DNA of 64,000 nucleotides from Listeria monocytogenes (GCF_013282665.1 NZ_CP054041.1:1002501-1066500), one strand, 5' to 3'. Shown: positions 17,122 to 24,994, counted from the stretch's first letter. Translations and numbers: made by a program. The notes: generated by a model not told the origin, from the sequence alone.

Positions 17122-17964
17122 ATGACACTTTCTTTCTCGGATACATACAGACTGAACAATGGAATTGAAATGCCTAGACATGGTTTTGGGGTTTACAAGT
17201 TAACGGATGAGGCGCGTATGCGTACTGCGCTCGAAACCGCGGTGGATGTTGGGTATCGCTTATTTGATACGGCTTCATTTTACCATAATGAAAAAGAACT
17301 TGGAGACTTTTTTGCGTCAAGCGGCTTGAAAAGAGATGAATTTTTCGTCACAACAAAAATGTGGAATACAGAACAAGGTTACGATGAAACGCTTCGAGCT
17401 TTTGAAAAATCACAGAAAAAACTACAATTGGACAAAATTGATTTATATTTAGTTCATTGGCCAAAACAAGATACTTTTTTTGATACTTGGCGCGCTGTGG
17501 AAAAATTATATGATGAGGGTCTTGTTCGCGCAATTGGTGTAAGTAACTTTGAAGCGCATCATCTGGACCGCCTGCGCACAAGTGCCAATGTGCTTCCAGT
17601 AGTAGATCAACTCGAAACACATCCGCACTTCCCAAATCATCTTTTACACCGCTATTTAGAGGAATTACATATCGTTCACCAAGCTTGGAGCCCACTTGGC
17701 CGTGGCGGGGTTTTACAAGAGCAAATCCTTATTGACCTAGCGAAAAAACACGGAAAATCACCTGCTCAAATCGTCCTTCGTTGGCATTTACAAAATAATA
17801 TCTCCATTATTCCAAAATCAGAAACACCTTCAAGAATTAGAGAAAATGCAGCTATTTATGATTTTGAATTGTCAGAAGCAGATATGCGCCAAGTCGAGCG
17901 TTTAAATACTGGTGAACGTGTGAGCCACGCACCAGACGTGATGTATGTAAGATCAGAAATTTAG
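17122..17964 (+). CDS. Aldo/keto reductase
   Basis: NADPH-dependent carbonyl reductase of the AKR (AKR5-type) superfamily, 280 aa, TIM barrel. The catalytic tetrad is visible: Asp and Tyr in FDTASFYHNE, Lys in TTKMWN and His in LVHWP. The cofactor-binding C-terminal part has IPKSETPSRIREN. AGTAGGAGG precedes the ATG. Stands alone between two terminators. Physiological substrate unknown. Confidence 0.93.
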   Translation: MTLSFSDTYRLNNGIEMPRHGFGVYKLTDEARMRTALETAVDVGYRLFDTASFYHNEKELGDFFASSGLKRDEFFVTTKMWNTEQGYDETLRAFEKSQKKLQLDKIDLYLVHWPKQDTFFDTWRAVEKLYDEGLVRAIGVSNFEAHHLDRLRTSANVLPVVDQLETHPHFPNHLLHRYLEELHIVHQAWSPLGRGGVLQEQILIDLAKKHGKSPAQIVLRWHLQNNISIIPKSETPSRIRENAAIYDFELSEADMRQVERLNTGERVSHAPDVMYVRSEI

Positions 17965-17972
17965 CCTAAAAT

Positions 17973-18012
17973 AAAAATCTACTAAACCATTTTGGCTTAG
18001 TAGATTTTTTTA
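17973..18012. terminator. Bidirectional terminator between aldo/keto reductase and yaaL
   Basis: Stem AAAAATCTACTAA/TTAGTAGATTTTT with a 12-nt loop and a T run. The yaaL stop codon is at its right-hand base. Confidence 0.9.
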
Positions 18013-18255
18013 TTTGCTTTTTAATTGTCTTGTACGTGCTTCTTTGAAAAGGTAAAAATAGCGAGCTTCTGCTTTCTTTTCCTCATATTCTAAATTTGGA
18101 TCATATTCAAAGCTTTTACGCATTAGAACTTTTTGTTTGTGCCACTTTTCTTGCGTGACTTCAATCAATTCCATCAGATAAGCATCATAGGATTTGTGTA
18201 ATTTGCCAATCTTCTTGTTTTTCTTCCGACCAAACTTATTGCTTCTGGATTCCAT
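18010..18255 (-). CDS. YaaL-like small protein (DUF2508)
   Basis: 81-aa basic, charged, helical protein with no signal or membrane segment, resembling YaaL/DUF2508. It follows recR, the conserved Bacillales order dnaX-yaaK-recR-yaaL, which supports the assignment. Function unknown. Confidence 0.85.
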   Translation of the reverse strand: MESRSNKFGRKKNKKIGKLHKSYDAYLMELIEVTQEKWHKQKVLMRKSFEYDPNLEYEEKKAEARYFYLFKEARTRQLKSK

Positions 18256-18269
18256 TTTATCACCTCGGT

Positions 18270-18866
18270 TTAGACTTCTCTTCGTCCTTCCATTGCTTTT
18301 GAAAGCGTCACTTCATCTGCATATTCTAAGTCTCCACCAACTGGAAGGCCATGCGCTATTCTCGTTACTTTTATGCCTGAAGGTTTTAATAAGCGCGAAA
18401 TATACATCGCCGTGGCTTCCCCTTCAACATTAGGATTAGTTGCTAAAATAACTTCCTCAATCGTGTCATCTTGCAAACGTTTCAGCAAATCAGGAATGTT
18501 AATATCTTCTGGTCCAATTCCATCCATTGGCGAAATTGTGCCATGAAGTACGTGGTATAAACCATGAAAATCACGCATTTTTTCCATTGCAATGACATCT
18601 TTGGATTCTTGTACCACACAGATGACACTTCGATCGCGTGACGTATCAGCGCAAATATAGCATGGATCCTTATCTGTAATGTGACCACAAACGGAGCAAA
18701 AACTTAGGTTTCGCTTTGCATCTACAAGTGCTTTTGCAAAATCTAGCACATCGTCTTCTTTCATATCTAAGACATAAAACGCTAGTCGAGCTGCCGATTT
18801 CGGGCCAATCCCAGGTAATTTCATAAAACTATCTATTAATTTCGTTATCGGCTCAGGATAATGCAT
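18270..18866 (-). CDS. recR: Recombination mediator protein RecR
   Basis: 198-aa DNA-repair protein that loads RecA with RecO/RecF at gaps. It has an N-terminal helix-hairpin-helix ([14 protein letters not shown]), a four-cysteine zinc finger ([16 protein letters not shown], near residue 57) and a Toprim domain ([13 protein letters not shown] onward). ATG 18866 is chosen over an upstream TTG because AGAGGAAG lies before it and HYPEPI is the family N terminus. Confidence 0.97.
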   Translation of the reverse strand: MHYPEPITKLIDSFMKLPGIGPKSAARLAFYVLDMKEDDVLDFAKALVDAKRNLSFCSVCGHITDKDPCYICADTSRDRSVICVVQESKDVIAMEKMRDFHGLYHVLHGTISPMDGIGPEDINIPDLLKRLQDDTIEEVILATNPNVEGEATAMYISRLLKPSGIKVTRIAHGLPVGGDLEYADEVTLSKAMEGRREV

Positions 18867-18898
18867 AATTCGTCTTCCTCTCACCTTCAATATACAAA

Positions 18899-18914
18899 TG
18901 TTTCACGTGGAACA
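18899..18914. promoter_or_regulatory. parS-type ParB/Spo0J binding site
   Basis: Reads TGTTCCACGTGAAACA on the minus strand, a full match to the Bacillus parS consensus TGTTNCACGTGAAACA. It lies between recR and yaaK. Confidence 0.88.
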
Positions 18915-18929
18915 TTCTATTAGAAAATA

Positions 18930-18964
18930 GTTGAGACTCTTGAATACAAGCCAAGAGTCTCAAA
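18930..18964 (-). terminator. Hairpin after yaaK
   Basis: A 12-bp stem (TTGAGACTCTTG/CAAGAGTCTCAA) begins about 10 bp beyond the yaaK stop. The T tail is poor, so it may attenuate or stabilise rather than fully terminate before recR. Confidence 0.6.
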
Positions 18965-18974
18965 CCAAGCAATA

Positions 18975-19292
18975 TTACATTCCAGGGATGTTTAACCCTT
19001 GTGTGAATTTACCCATTGTTTGTGAAGTTGTATCTTCAATTTGTTTTAATACGTCATTTGTTGCTGCAAGTACTAAATCTTGTAGCATTTCGATATCTTC
19101 TGGATCAACTACTTCTTCATTTATAACAACATCAGTAATGACGCGTTTACCAGTAGCTTTCACTGTAACCATTCCGCCACCAGCTGTCCCAGTGAACTCT
19201 TGCGCTTCTAAATCAGCTTGAGCTTTCGCCATTTCCTTTTGCATTTTTTGCATTTGTTTCATCATACCTTGCATATTTCCCATTCCACGCAT
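18975..19292 (-). CDS. yaaK: Nucleoid-associated protein, YbaB/EbfC family (YaaK)
   Basis: 105-aa dimeric DNA-binding protein. N-terminal Met/Gln-rich coil ([19 protein letters not shown]), then the core with [12 protein letters not shown] and the C-terminal GLNIPGM. Adjacent to dnaX, as is nearly universal. Confidence 0.96.
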   Translation of the reverse strand: MRGMGNMQGMMKQMQKMQKEMAKAQADLEAQEFTGTAGGGMVTVKATGKRVITDVVINEEVVDPEDIEMLQDLVLAATNDVLKQIEDTTSQTMGKFTQGLNIPGM

Positions 19293-19321
19293 GAATAATC
19301 TCCTCTTTCTTCTATTGTTTT

Positions 19322-21064
19322 TTAATCTTTAATTTCAAGCAAATCTTCACCAACGAGTTTTGCGGCTTCTGCAACAAAAGGATCTTCCGCTGGTTTTTTA
19401 GCTTCTGGATTTGCACCGTCCTCCGCATCGCCGTCGCTACCATGACTATGCAGGAAATTTTCTCTTACGTCAGCCCATTGATCTTCTGGGATGCCAATAA
19501 AAGTATAATTTACTTGAGTCAGTCGTGCAATACTCGACGTGATGGTTTCAACAAAGTTCGGATTATCCATCGCCATTTGACAGTGAATCTCATGCTTAAA
19601 TTTTAACACAAAAGTGTCCTGAGATGCAGCTACAGGTTCTGCGTCATTTAAAAGGGCTGCTTGAGATGCCATCAACATGGATAATAACTCACCCCAACAA
19701 CCACGAATCAACTGTAAATTCTCTTTCTTAGCTTCGCCTAGCACATGGTTGATTTTGCCAATAGGGGCTTTAAATTGCTTGCCATTGTTGATTGCTTTTT
19801 TAGAGCCTCCCCGATTTTGGGTTGGTTTATCAGCTGGTGCTGCTCCGGTTCCACTGGCAATTTGTTTTTTCAGCGTTTGTATCTCTTGATGCATTTGCTC
19901 CATTTGGCGTTTTAAGTCAGAGAGATCACTTCCAGAAGCTGCATCTATCGGCGCATTTCCGCCACCACCTGCAGCTGATTGTCCGGCTTGTGTTAACTGC
20001 ACGAGCGCCACTTCGACATAAATACCTGGGTGATTAGAAAAACGCATTTGTTGTTGCGCTGTATTTAAAATTTTCACAAACTCATACACTTTAAGTGAAT
20101 CTGCTCGTTTTGCCAAAGCGACGAAATCATCGTCAATCAAAGCTCGTTCCAGAGTCTCTTCCAGATCCGGCGCTTTTTGATATAGCAGCACATCTCTAAA
20201 GAATACGAGTAAGTCTTCCACTAAACGAACTGGGTCTTTCCCTTCTGCCAGTAGTGCTGTCAATGTTGAAATAGCTTCCGCCGCATCACCATCAAATGCT
20301 GCACTTACTAATTTTGTAAGCAGGTTTTGCGCAACAGATCCGGTGATTTCAAGCGCATCTTCCACGGTAACTTCTTCTGATCCGTAGGAAATAACTTGAT
20401 CGAGCAAGCTAAGTGCATCACGCATCCCGCCTTCAGCCGCACGCGCAACAATCATCAACGCTTTTTCGTCATAAGGAATTTTTTCTTCTTCTAAAATAAA
20501 TTTCAAACGACCAATAATATCTTGGGTCGTAATTCGTTTAAAATCAAAGCGTTGTACCCTCGAAATAATTGTTAGTGGTAACTTATGTGGTTCTGTTGTT
20601 GCCAAAATAAAAATGACATGTTTCGGCGGTTCTTCCAACGTTTTTAGTAGCGCATTAAACGCTCCCGTCGACAACATATGCACTTCATCGATAATATATA
20701 CTTTATATTTCGCCACAGTTGGCGCATATTTCACTTTTTCCCGGATATCTCGAATTTCTTCAACCCCGTTATTACTGGCAGCATCAATTTCAAGAACATC
20801 TGGTATAGAACCGTCCGTTGTGCCTTTACAAATCTCACATTCATTGCAAGGCTCCCCATCATGACCGTGTTCACAGTTAATCGCCTTCGCAAAAATTTTC
20901 GCCGCACTAGTTTTCCCCGTCCCCCGAGGCCCAGAAAATAAATAAGCATGCGAAGTTTTATTTTGCACAATGGCATTTTTAAGCGTTTTCGTCACATGTT
21001 CCTGTCCAACAACATCCTGAAACGACTGCGGCCGAAAAACCCGATACAAAGCCTGATACGCCAT
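19322..21064 (-). CDS. dnaX: DNA polymerase III subunits gamma/tau
   Basis: Clamp-loader ATPase of 580 aa that organises the replisome. Walker A is [14 protein letters not shown] near residue 45, the zinc module is [16 protein letters not shown], Walker B is IIDEVHML, and the sensor region is [10 protein letters not shown]. The C-terminal tau part has an Ala/Gly/Gln-rich linker. ATG 21064 is chosen because GAAGGAGAG lies upstream and [12 protein letters not shown] is the family start; the ATG at 21091 lies practically at the transcription start. Confidence 0.97.
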   Translation of the reverse strand: MAYQALYRVFRPQSFQDVVGQEHVTKTLKNAIVQNKTSHAYLFSGPRGTGKTSAAKIFAKAINCEHGHDGEPCNECEICKGTTDGSIPDVLEIDAASNNGVEEIRDIREKVKYAPTVAKYKVYIIDEVHMLSTGAFNALLKTLEEPPKHVIFILATTEPHKLPLTIISRVQRFDFKRITTQDIIGRLKFILEEEKIPYDEKALMIVARAAEGGMRDALSLLDQVISYGSEEVTVEDALEITGSVAQNLLTKLVSAAFDGDAAEAISTLTALLAEGKDPVRLVEDLLVFFRDVLLYQKAPDLEETLERALIDDDFVALAKRADSLKVYEFVKILNTAQQQMRFSNHPGIYVEVALVQLTQAGQSAAGGGGNAPIDAASGSDLSDLKRQMEQMHQEIQTLKKQIASGTGAAPADKPTQNRGGSKKAINNGKQFKAPIGKINHVLGEAKKENLQLIRGCWGELLSMLMASQAALLNDAEPVAASQDTFVLKFKHEIHCQMAMDNPNFVETITSSIARLTQVNYTFIGIPEDQWADVRENFLHSHGSDGDAEDGANPEAKKPAEDPFVAEAAKLVGEDLLEIKD

Positions 21065-21103
21065 CTGCCACTCTCCTTCACCTAAAACCATTTTAGTAGT
21101 TTT

Positions 21104-21132
21104 ATTATAACGTATTGTTGAAGAACTTTCAA
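21104..21132 (-). promoter_or_regulatory. dnaX promoter
   Basis: Minus-strand TTGAAA (21127-21132) and TATAAT (21104-21109) with a 17-bp spacer, a near-consensus sigma-A promoter about 40 bp upstream of the dnaX ATG. Confidence 0.85.
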
Positions 21133-21162
21133 AATGTACTTTATTTTGATTTAGTTCTTCAA
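21118..21162. repeat. Inverted repeat overlapping the dnaX -35 box
   Basis: TTGAAGAACT (21118-21127) and AGTTCTTCAA (21153-21162) form a perfect 10-bp inverted repeat 25 bp apart. The left arm fills the promoter spacer, so it could be an operator or a cruciform. Confidence 0.55.
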
Positions 21163-21199
21163 TATAAATCTGAGCGCAGCGATGATTTAATCCTTACCA

Positions 21200-21335
21200 G
21201 AAGTTTCAAACCATTCTGAGTCAGGCTAACCCCCAAAAACAGCTACCCTGCCCAGGCTAACCTCAAAAACCACTATAAATCACGCTACCAAAAACCCAAA
21301 AAAAGAACCAGACCCCCGAAAAAGCCCGATTCCAA
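21200..21335. other. C-rich intergenic tract with short repeats
   Basis: No gene. The + strand is poor in G and rich in A and C, with the motif CAGGCTAACC followed by AAAAAC appearing twice (about 21222 and 21257). Base composition is unlike the flanks. Confidence 0.5.
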
Positions 21336-21339
21336 ATCC

Positions 21340-21804
21340 TTATTGTTCACTTTTAGCAGCCAGTTTCTCCTGCTTCTTCTTACTCTCATTAATAACCGAA
21401 AGTTCAATTGATTTCAGCAAATTTTTCACACGTTTTTTCCGAAAAAAACCAAACATAAAACCAACAATAATATTATTCATTTTATTCATTGTTTTTTCCG
21501 TTTCAATTAATTCGTTATAAGTCACTTCGCATGTTGTCTCGCTTGTGGACTTTATCGTATAAGTCGTTGTATGTGTGTTTACTCGGCTACTTGTTTCAAA
21601 TTGATATAACTCATTAGGTGTTACTTTCAGAATTTTTGTAGTAGCCAGCGCACCGTTAGACATTGTTCGTTGGTATTTATATCCTTCTAGTTTGCGCATC
21701 TGAAGCGTTTTACCAGTGGCATTTTTTACATCATAAATGGCAGAGCTAACTAGTGTATCAAAGCATTCTTTTTGAGAAATATATAATTTCTGTGTGACAT
21801 TCAC
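21340..21804 (-). CDS. DUF3284 domain protein
   Basis: 154-aa cytoplasmic protein resembling DUF3284, a START/SRPBCC-like family. Visible are the starting beta strand NVTQKLYISQKECFDTLV, the VTYNELIET stretch and a basic, Lys-rich C-terminal helix. It is the last gene of the PTS operon starting at 23727. DUF3284 genes often sit beside cellobiose PTS genes; function unknown. Confidence 0.8.
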   Translation of the reverse strand: MNVTQKLYISQKECFDTLVSSAIYDVKNATGKTLQMRKLEGYKYQRTMSNGALATTKILKVTPNELYQFETSSRVNTHTTTYTIKSTSETTCEVTYNELIETEKTMNKMNNIIVGFMFGFFRKKRVKNLLKSIELSVINESKKKQEKLAAKSEQ

Positions 21805-21821
21805 TTTTTAATCGACTCCTT

Positions 21822-22004
21822 CTAATTCTTTTCTTTCTTATCTTTACGGATTTTTAGCACGATGAATACACAGCCAATTAAAACAACCGCAAGTCCTGTA
21901 ACTAGAAGAGGTACACTAGCCATCCCATCTTTTCCATAAGAAGGACTAAACATAATAATAATAAGACCTATACTAATAATAAATAGTGCATTAACAATTT
22001 TCAT
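21822..22004 (-). CDS. Small two-helix membrane protein
   Basis: About 60 aa with two hydrophobic segments (VNALFIISIGLIIIMF and ASVPLLVTGLAVVLIGCVFIV) and a Lys-rich C terminus. The start is uncertain: an in-frame TTG at 22010 overlaps the preceding stop (TTGA), and an ATG lies at 22004. Part of the PTS operon. Function unknown. Confidence 0.65.
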   Translation of the reverse strand: MKIVNALFIISIGLIIIMFSPSYGKDGMASVPLLVTGLAVVLIGCVFIVLKIRKDKKEKN

Positions 22005-22006
22005 CT

Positions 22007-22228
22007 TCAACCCACACTAACTTGGAAATAGAGTACAGAACCTATTTCAGTTGCTTTAATTGTTTCTTTGGCGATTTTTGCCGCCTTTTCTTCGTCTTCA
22101 ATATTTGTTTCAAAAGTAAGCTTCATACCTTGTTCAGCAATTTTTTTAAAAGTTACACCGTCTTTATCGTGCGTTTCAAGTAATTCTGTAATATAATCGC
22201 GTTTCATTGGACAATTAAGAATAATCAT
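22007..22228 (-). CDS. Small conserved protein in PTS operon (unknown function)
   Basis: 73 aa, soluble, mixed alpha/beta with an acidic middle (TNIEDEEKAAKIAKETI). It has a very strong Shine-Dalgarno (AAAGGAGG) nine bases before the ATG. It is the second gene of the PTS operon and its stop overlaps the possible TTG start of the next gene. I do not recognise the family. Confidence 0.75.
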   Translation of the reverse strand: MIILNCPMKRDYITELLETHDKDGVTFKKIAEQGMKLTFETNIEDEEKAAKIAKETIKATEIGSVLYFQVSVG

Positions 22229-22314
22229 TTAAAAAAACCTCCTTTTCTATAGTTTAACTTTATCTTTCACTTCTTGCAATGAATAAAAATGGTGCAGGAA
22301 TTCCTACATGATAT

Positions 22315-22347
22315 ACTGGCTAGGCGCACTTTAGTTGCACCTAGCCA
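22315..22347 (-). other. Intercistronic hairpin in the PTS operon
   Basis: Long stem CTGGCTAGGTGCA pairing with TGCGCCTAGCCAG just after the IIC stop, with no T run. It looks like an mRNA-processing or stability element rather than a terminator. Confidence 0.65.
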
Positions 22348-22362
22348 GAAACTTATTATTTT

Positions 22363-23727
22363 CTAAGCTTTCATCTCTTCTTCTGGTACACCAACGCGAT
22401 TTGCGGTAATAACAAATGGTACCCAAATCAAGAACGCGACGACCATATTTATGAGTGAAATTACTGGTGCCATCCAATCTCCTCCAGTTGCTAAGAAGGA
22501 ATTCAGAAGTGGCGGCATTACCCAAACTACTGCAATTTTAACTGGGCCAACAATGCCAAGTGTTGTTGCAAAGTAAGCGATTGTTACCATTACCATTGGC
22601 GCGATAAGGAATGGTATTAAGTAAATTGTATTTAATACGATCGGTAAACCAAACATGATTGGTTCGTTAATATTAAATATACCTGGCGCAAGAGACAATT
22701 TCGCAACTGTTCGTGCATCCGCTCGTTTCGAGAACATTAGTAACGCGATAATTAATACAAGTGTACCGCCTGATCCACCCATCCATACATACGCATCGAA
22801 AGAACCACGTACCCATTCGAATGGTAATTTAGCGCCTTCTTGTGCCGCACTAATGTTTTGTAGTTGTGCTGTACCCCAAAGTGATTCTAGAACCGGAGCA
22901 AGTACGTTCGGACCATGAATCCCGAAGAACCATAGTAGTTGTACTAAGAAAGTAACTAGTAAAACAGCTCCGTACCCTTGCGATAGTGATAATAACGGCT
23001 CTTGAATTGTTTTGGAAATCCAAGTAATAACGTCCATATTTGTGATTTTGAAGAATGCCCAGTCAATAATACCAACAACATAAAGTGCAACTAACGCAGG
23101 AATGATCGCCGCGAAAGCTTTACTTACAGCCGGTGGAACAGAATCTGGCATTTTGATAATAATATTTCTACGCATTAATTTCGCATAAATAATAGTTGAT
23201 ATAAAACCGAAAATCATTGCGGTAAACAAGCCGGTACCATTTACTTGGCTTAAGCTAAAGAATCCGTAAATTCCAGCAAATTCTTTTGGTAACGTATTTA
23301 CATCAAAATTTGCATTAGAAGCCGCAATCGCAGCTTTTACTGCATCTAAGCTTACAGTAACAGTTAAGTTCATAACAAAAGCAGCAAGAGAAACTAGCCC
23401 CCCAGCTAATCGATCCACTTCATATGCTTTTGATAAATTATACCCTAGTGAAAAGGCAAAAATAATTGAAACAATTGCTAACGTCCCATTGTATACATAT
23501 CCATTAATTCCGATAAGTGGTTGCATCGCTTCCACAAATCCTGTCCATCCCCAGTCAGTTGGAAAATCCCTAAAAAACGCATTTAAAAGTACTGCAATTG
23601 ACCCAGCCATAGTGATTGGCATTGTTGAAATAAAAGCATCACGTAACGCAACTAGATGTTTTTGTGAACCAATTTTTGCTGCTACTGGCACAAAATACTT
23701 TTCTAAAAATGCTGTTAATCCATTCAT
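22363..23727 (-). CDS. PTS lactose/cellobiose-family EIIC permease
   Basis: 454-aa sugar permease subunit, paralogous to the one at the window start. It begins MNGLTAFLEKYFVPVAAKIG and has FFGIHGPNV and FNINEPIMFGLP motifs and many membrane helices. GGGAGG precedes the ATG. No IIA or IIB gene lies beside it, so these must come from elsewhere. It leads an operon with three small genes and sits behind a sigma-54 promoter and a cre site. The sugar is probably a beta-glucoside; this is inference. Confidence 0.93.
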   Translation of the reverse strand: MNGLTAFLEKYFVPVAAKIGSQKHLVALRDAFISTMPITMAGSIAVLLNAFFRDFPTDWGWTGFVEAMQPLIGINGYVYNGTLAIVSIIFAFSLGYNLSKAYEVDRLAGGLVSLAAFVMNLTVTVSLDAVKAAIAASNANFDVNTLPKEFAGIYGFFSLSQVNGTGLFTAMIFGFISTIIYAKLMRRNIIIKMPDSVPPAVSKAFAAIIPALVALYVVGIIDWAFFKITNMDVITWISKTIQEPLLSLSQGYGAVLLVTFLVQLLWFFGIHGPNVLAPVLESLWGTAQLQNISAAQEGAKLPFEWVRGSFDAYVWMGGSGGTLVLIIALLMFSKRADARTVAKLSLAPGIFNINEPIMFGLPIVLNTIYLIPFLIAPMVMVTIAYFATTLGIVGPVKIAVVWVMPPLLNSFLATGGDWMAPVISLINMVVAFLIWVPFVITANRVGVPEEEMKA

Positions 23728-23954
23728 ATTTTATCCTCCCGTAAACCTTTTTATTTAACACTCATCTTTTAAACAAAATATAATTTTTATGTATAAACTC
23801 CCTTTAAGTTTATCAGCTATATCTGTTTACTTTATCCTAGTAATCCACATTACTAAAACAAACCAGATGGAATCTTTGCATGACCTCGTGAAATTTTGGG
23901 AGCCCTCCTCTCCGCTTCATGATAAGGCTTACATTTAGATTCACTTTAATCTAT
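23728..23954 (-). other. 5' leader of the PTS operon
   Basis: About 215 nt between the sigma-54 promoter and the IIC start. No supported ORF. It contains a purine-rich GGAGAGGAGGG stretch near 23904 that resembles a ribosome site with no gene behind it. Confidence 0.45.
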
Positions 23955-23970
23955 TGCAATTTTCGTGCCA
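23955..23970 (-). promoter_or_regulatory. Sigma-54 (SigL) promoter of the PTS operon
   Basis: Minus strand reads TGGCAC-GAAAA-TTGCA (TGGCAC at 23965-23970, TTGCA at 23955-23959). This fits the sigma-54 consensus TGGCAC-N5-TTGCW exactly, with GG at -24 and GC at -12. An enhancer-binding activator such as ManR/LevR/CelR would be needed. Confidence 0.85.
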
Positions 23971-24005
23971 AGTACTAAATTAGGAAAAAAATATACGGTA
24001 ATCTC

Positions 24006-24020
24006 TTGAAAACGTTATCT
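24006..24020. promoter_or_regulatory. cre site (CcpA) upstream of the PTS promoter
   Basis: TTGAAAACGTTATCT matches the cre consensus WTGNAANCGNWNNCW at every position. It lies about 40 bp upstream of the sigma-54 -24 element. Confidence 0.7.
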
Positions 24021-24056
24021 TTCTTGCCTTTGAAACCAGATTACACACATACAGAA

Positions 24057-24093
24057 AAAACTGTGTAAGTAAGCGTTAACATTACACAGTTTT
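24057..24093 (-). terminator. Strong hairpin, terminator-like on the minus strand
   Basis: A 12-bp perfect stem (AAAACTGTGTAA/TTACACAGTTTT) with a 13-nt loop and a T run on the minus strand. The loop region (24067-24081) also resembles a cre with one mismatch. It separates the divergent small gene at 24169 from the PTS regulatory region. Confidence 0.65.
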
Positions 24094-24121
24094 ACTAATT
24101 TATCTGTTTTTCATTTTGTGT

Positions 24122-24127
24122 TATAAT
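24122..24127 (+). promoter_or_regulatory. -10 box of the 51-aa ORF
   Basis: TATAAT 42 bp before the ATG at 24169. The -35 (TTTATC, 24099-24104, 17-bp spacer) is weak. Confidence 0.55.
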
Positions 24128-24168
24128 GAGCATAAGCTAAGTAATACCAATGAGTCGAGGTGATAATT

Positions 24169-24324
24169 ATGGCAGTCAAAAGAGATATGCCGGAAGAATC
24201 AAAAAATAGCAAAGTAGTCAAAAAAGAACATTTTTCGATTGTGTTTCCCGATGATATAAAAGAACCAGCTACTGTTGAAGAACAAAAGAAACAAGACGTT
24301 GAAAAGAAAGTAGACGATAATTAA
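24169..24324 (+). CDS. 51-aa charged small protein, unknown function
   Basis: Short ORF with its own -10 box, a GAGGTG ribosome site eight bases before ATG, and a terminator directly after it. The product (MAVKRDMPEESKNSK... ending KKVDDN) is highly charged, rich in Lys, Glu and Asp, and has no membrane segment. The centre HFSIVFPDDIKEP may be a short strand. I do not recognise it; the complete transcription unit argues that it is real. Confidence 0.65.
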   Translation: MAVKRDMPEESKNSKVVKKEHFSIVFPDDIKEPATVEEQKKQDVEKKVDDN

Positions 24325-24330
24325 TAGAAG

Positions 24331-24357
24331 AAAAGAGCATCCACTTGGGATGCTCTT
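24331..24357 (+). terminator. Terminator of the 51-aa gene (repeat copy 1)
   Basis: Hairpin AAGAGCATCC-ACTT-GGGATGCTCTT. A 27-bp copy differing at only two positions lies at 24995-25021. Confidence 0.75.
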
Positions 24358-24496
24358 AGTATGTGATTTATTTAACAATTGATTATTTTGCTAATTTTTA
24401 GAGTGAGAATTCTTGTTTTTCTTTTGAAATTCCTTTTTTAAATATTTTTATCTCTCATCAATTCTCTAATAATGAATTAACGTATAACCATTAAGG

Positions 24497-24526
24497 TTGT
24501 CTATTTCGCTAAAAATATGATATCAT
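24497..24526 (+). promoter_or_regulatory. Promoter of the antisense small RNA
   Basis: TTGTCT (24497-24502) and TATCAT (24521-24526) with an 18-bp spacer, pointing into the 3' end of the opposite-strand toxin gene. Confidence 0.65.
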
Positions 24527-24532
24527 ATAAAT

Positions 24533-24664
24533 GAAAAGAGAGCCATGCGCTAACATGACTCCCTAAGCAGTAGCACCGCGTAAAAGACGGCGGCCATAGA
24601 CTAATAATTACACGAAGTAACCATCGATCAGCTCGCTAAAGTGGATCAGATGGTTATTTTTTTG
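24533..24664 (+). ncRNA. Putative antitoxin small RNA (type I TA)
   Basis: Predicted RNA of about 130 nt running from the promoter at 24497-24526 to a good intrinsic terminator (AACCATC at 24619-24625 pairing with GATGGTT at 24649-24655, then a T run). It is antisense to the last third of the holin-like toxin ORF and its whole 3' untranslated region. This is the arrangement of TxpA/RatA-type systems. No ORF with a ribosome site is present. Existence and ends are inferred from sequence only. Confidence 0.6.
24535..24565 (-). terminator. Terminator of the toxin mRNA
   Basis: Minus-strand GAGTCATG-ttagcg-CATGGCTC followed by a T-rich tail. One T-G pair makes it better on this strand than on the other. 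Confidence 0.6.
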
Positions 24665-24739
24665 TTTGTTAAAGTCGAGAATCATCACGACGAGGGTGGC
24701 AAATACCACCGCAAACGTCAGTGCTTCATACACAGACAC
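24608..24739 (-). CDS. Holin-like type I toxin (Hol-Tox/TxpA-BsrG-like)
   Basis: 43-aa ORF starting with GTG, AAAGGA lying eight bases upstream. It begins MSVYEALTFAVVFATLVVM, one membrane helix directly after a short polar start, followed by Asp, Phe, Asn and a Lys-rich polar tail. This fits the putative holin-like toxin family (MSVYEAL... or MSTFQAL... starts), known as membrane-acting type I toxins in Firmicutes. It has its own extended -10 promoter, a long structured leader, a terminator, and an antisense RNA over its 3' end. The tail is longer than in many relatives. Confidence 0.72.
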   Translation of the reverse strand: MSVYEALTFAVVFATLVVMILDFNKQKNNHLIHFSELIDGYFV

Positions 24740-24793
24740 GGCTATTCCTTTCTAGGAGTAAAACCTTCTATAACCAAGAGGCGTCACCCTCGT
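24690..24793 (-). other. Leader/coding inverted repeat enclosing the toxin ribosome site
   Basis: CACCCTCGT inside the toxin ORF (complement of 24690-24698) can pair perfectly with ACGAGGGTG in its 5' leader (complement of 24785-24793). The Shine-Dalgarno and start codon lie in the loop between, suggesting translational self-inhibition of the full-length mRNA. Confidence 0.55.
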
Positions 24794-24841
24794 TCCTGGA
24801 GATTTAGCCACCATCCTTTTCACTTTACTACTACTAAATTT

Positions 24842-24871
24842 ATTATAGCATAAGAAAATGTTGCAAACCAA
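24842..24871 (-). promoter_or_regulatory. Promoter of the toxin mRNA
   Basis: Extended -10 TGCTATAAT (TATAAT at 24842-24847) with TTGGTT (24866-24871) 18 bp upstream. It gives a leader of about 95 nt before the toxin GTG. Confidence 0.7.
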
Positions 24872-24994
24872 GGTGCTAATGCTTGAAGTGAATTTCAGTT
24901 ATTAGCGGTTTTTAACAACCATTAAGTAACATTTAAATTATGTTATACTTTTAGAAAAACAAATATATTTCTGTTAAGATATACTTACAAATAA
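24872..24994. other. AT-rich spacer without a gene
   Basis: Contains two plus-strand TATACT hexamers (24942 and 24980 region), but a terminator follows at once and no ORF is present. Confidence 0.35.

Noticed and set aside
24872-24994. Small RNA from plus-strand TATACT boxes
   Set aside because: Only weak -35 matches, and the next terminator comes almost at once; no supported product.
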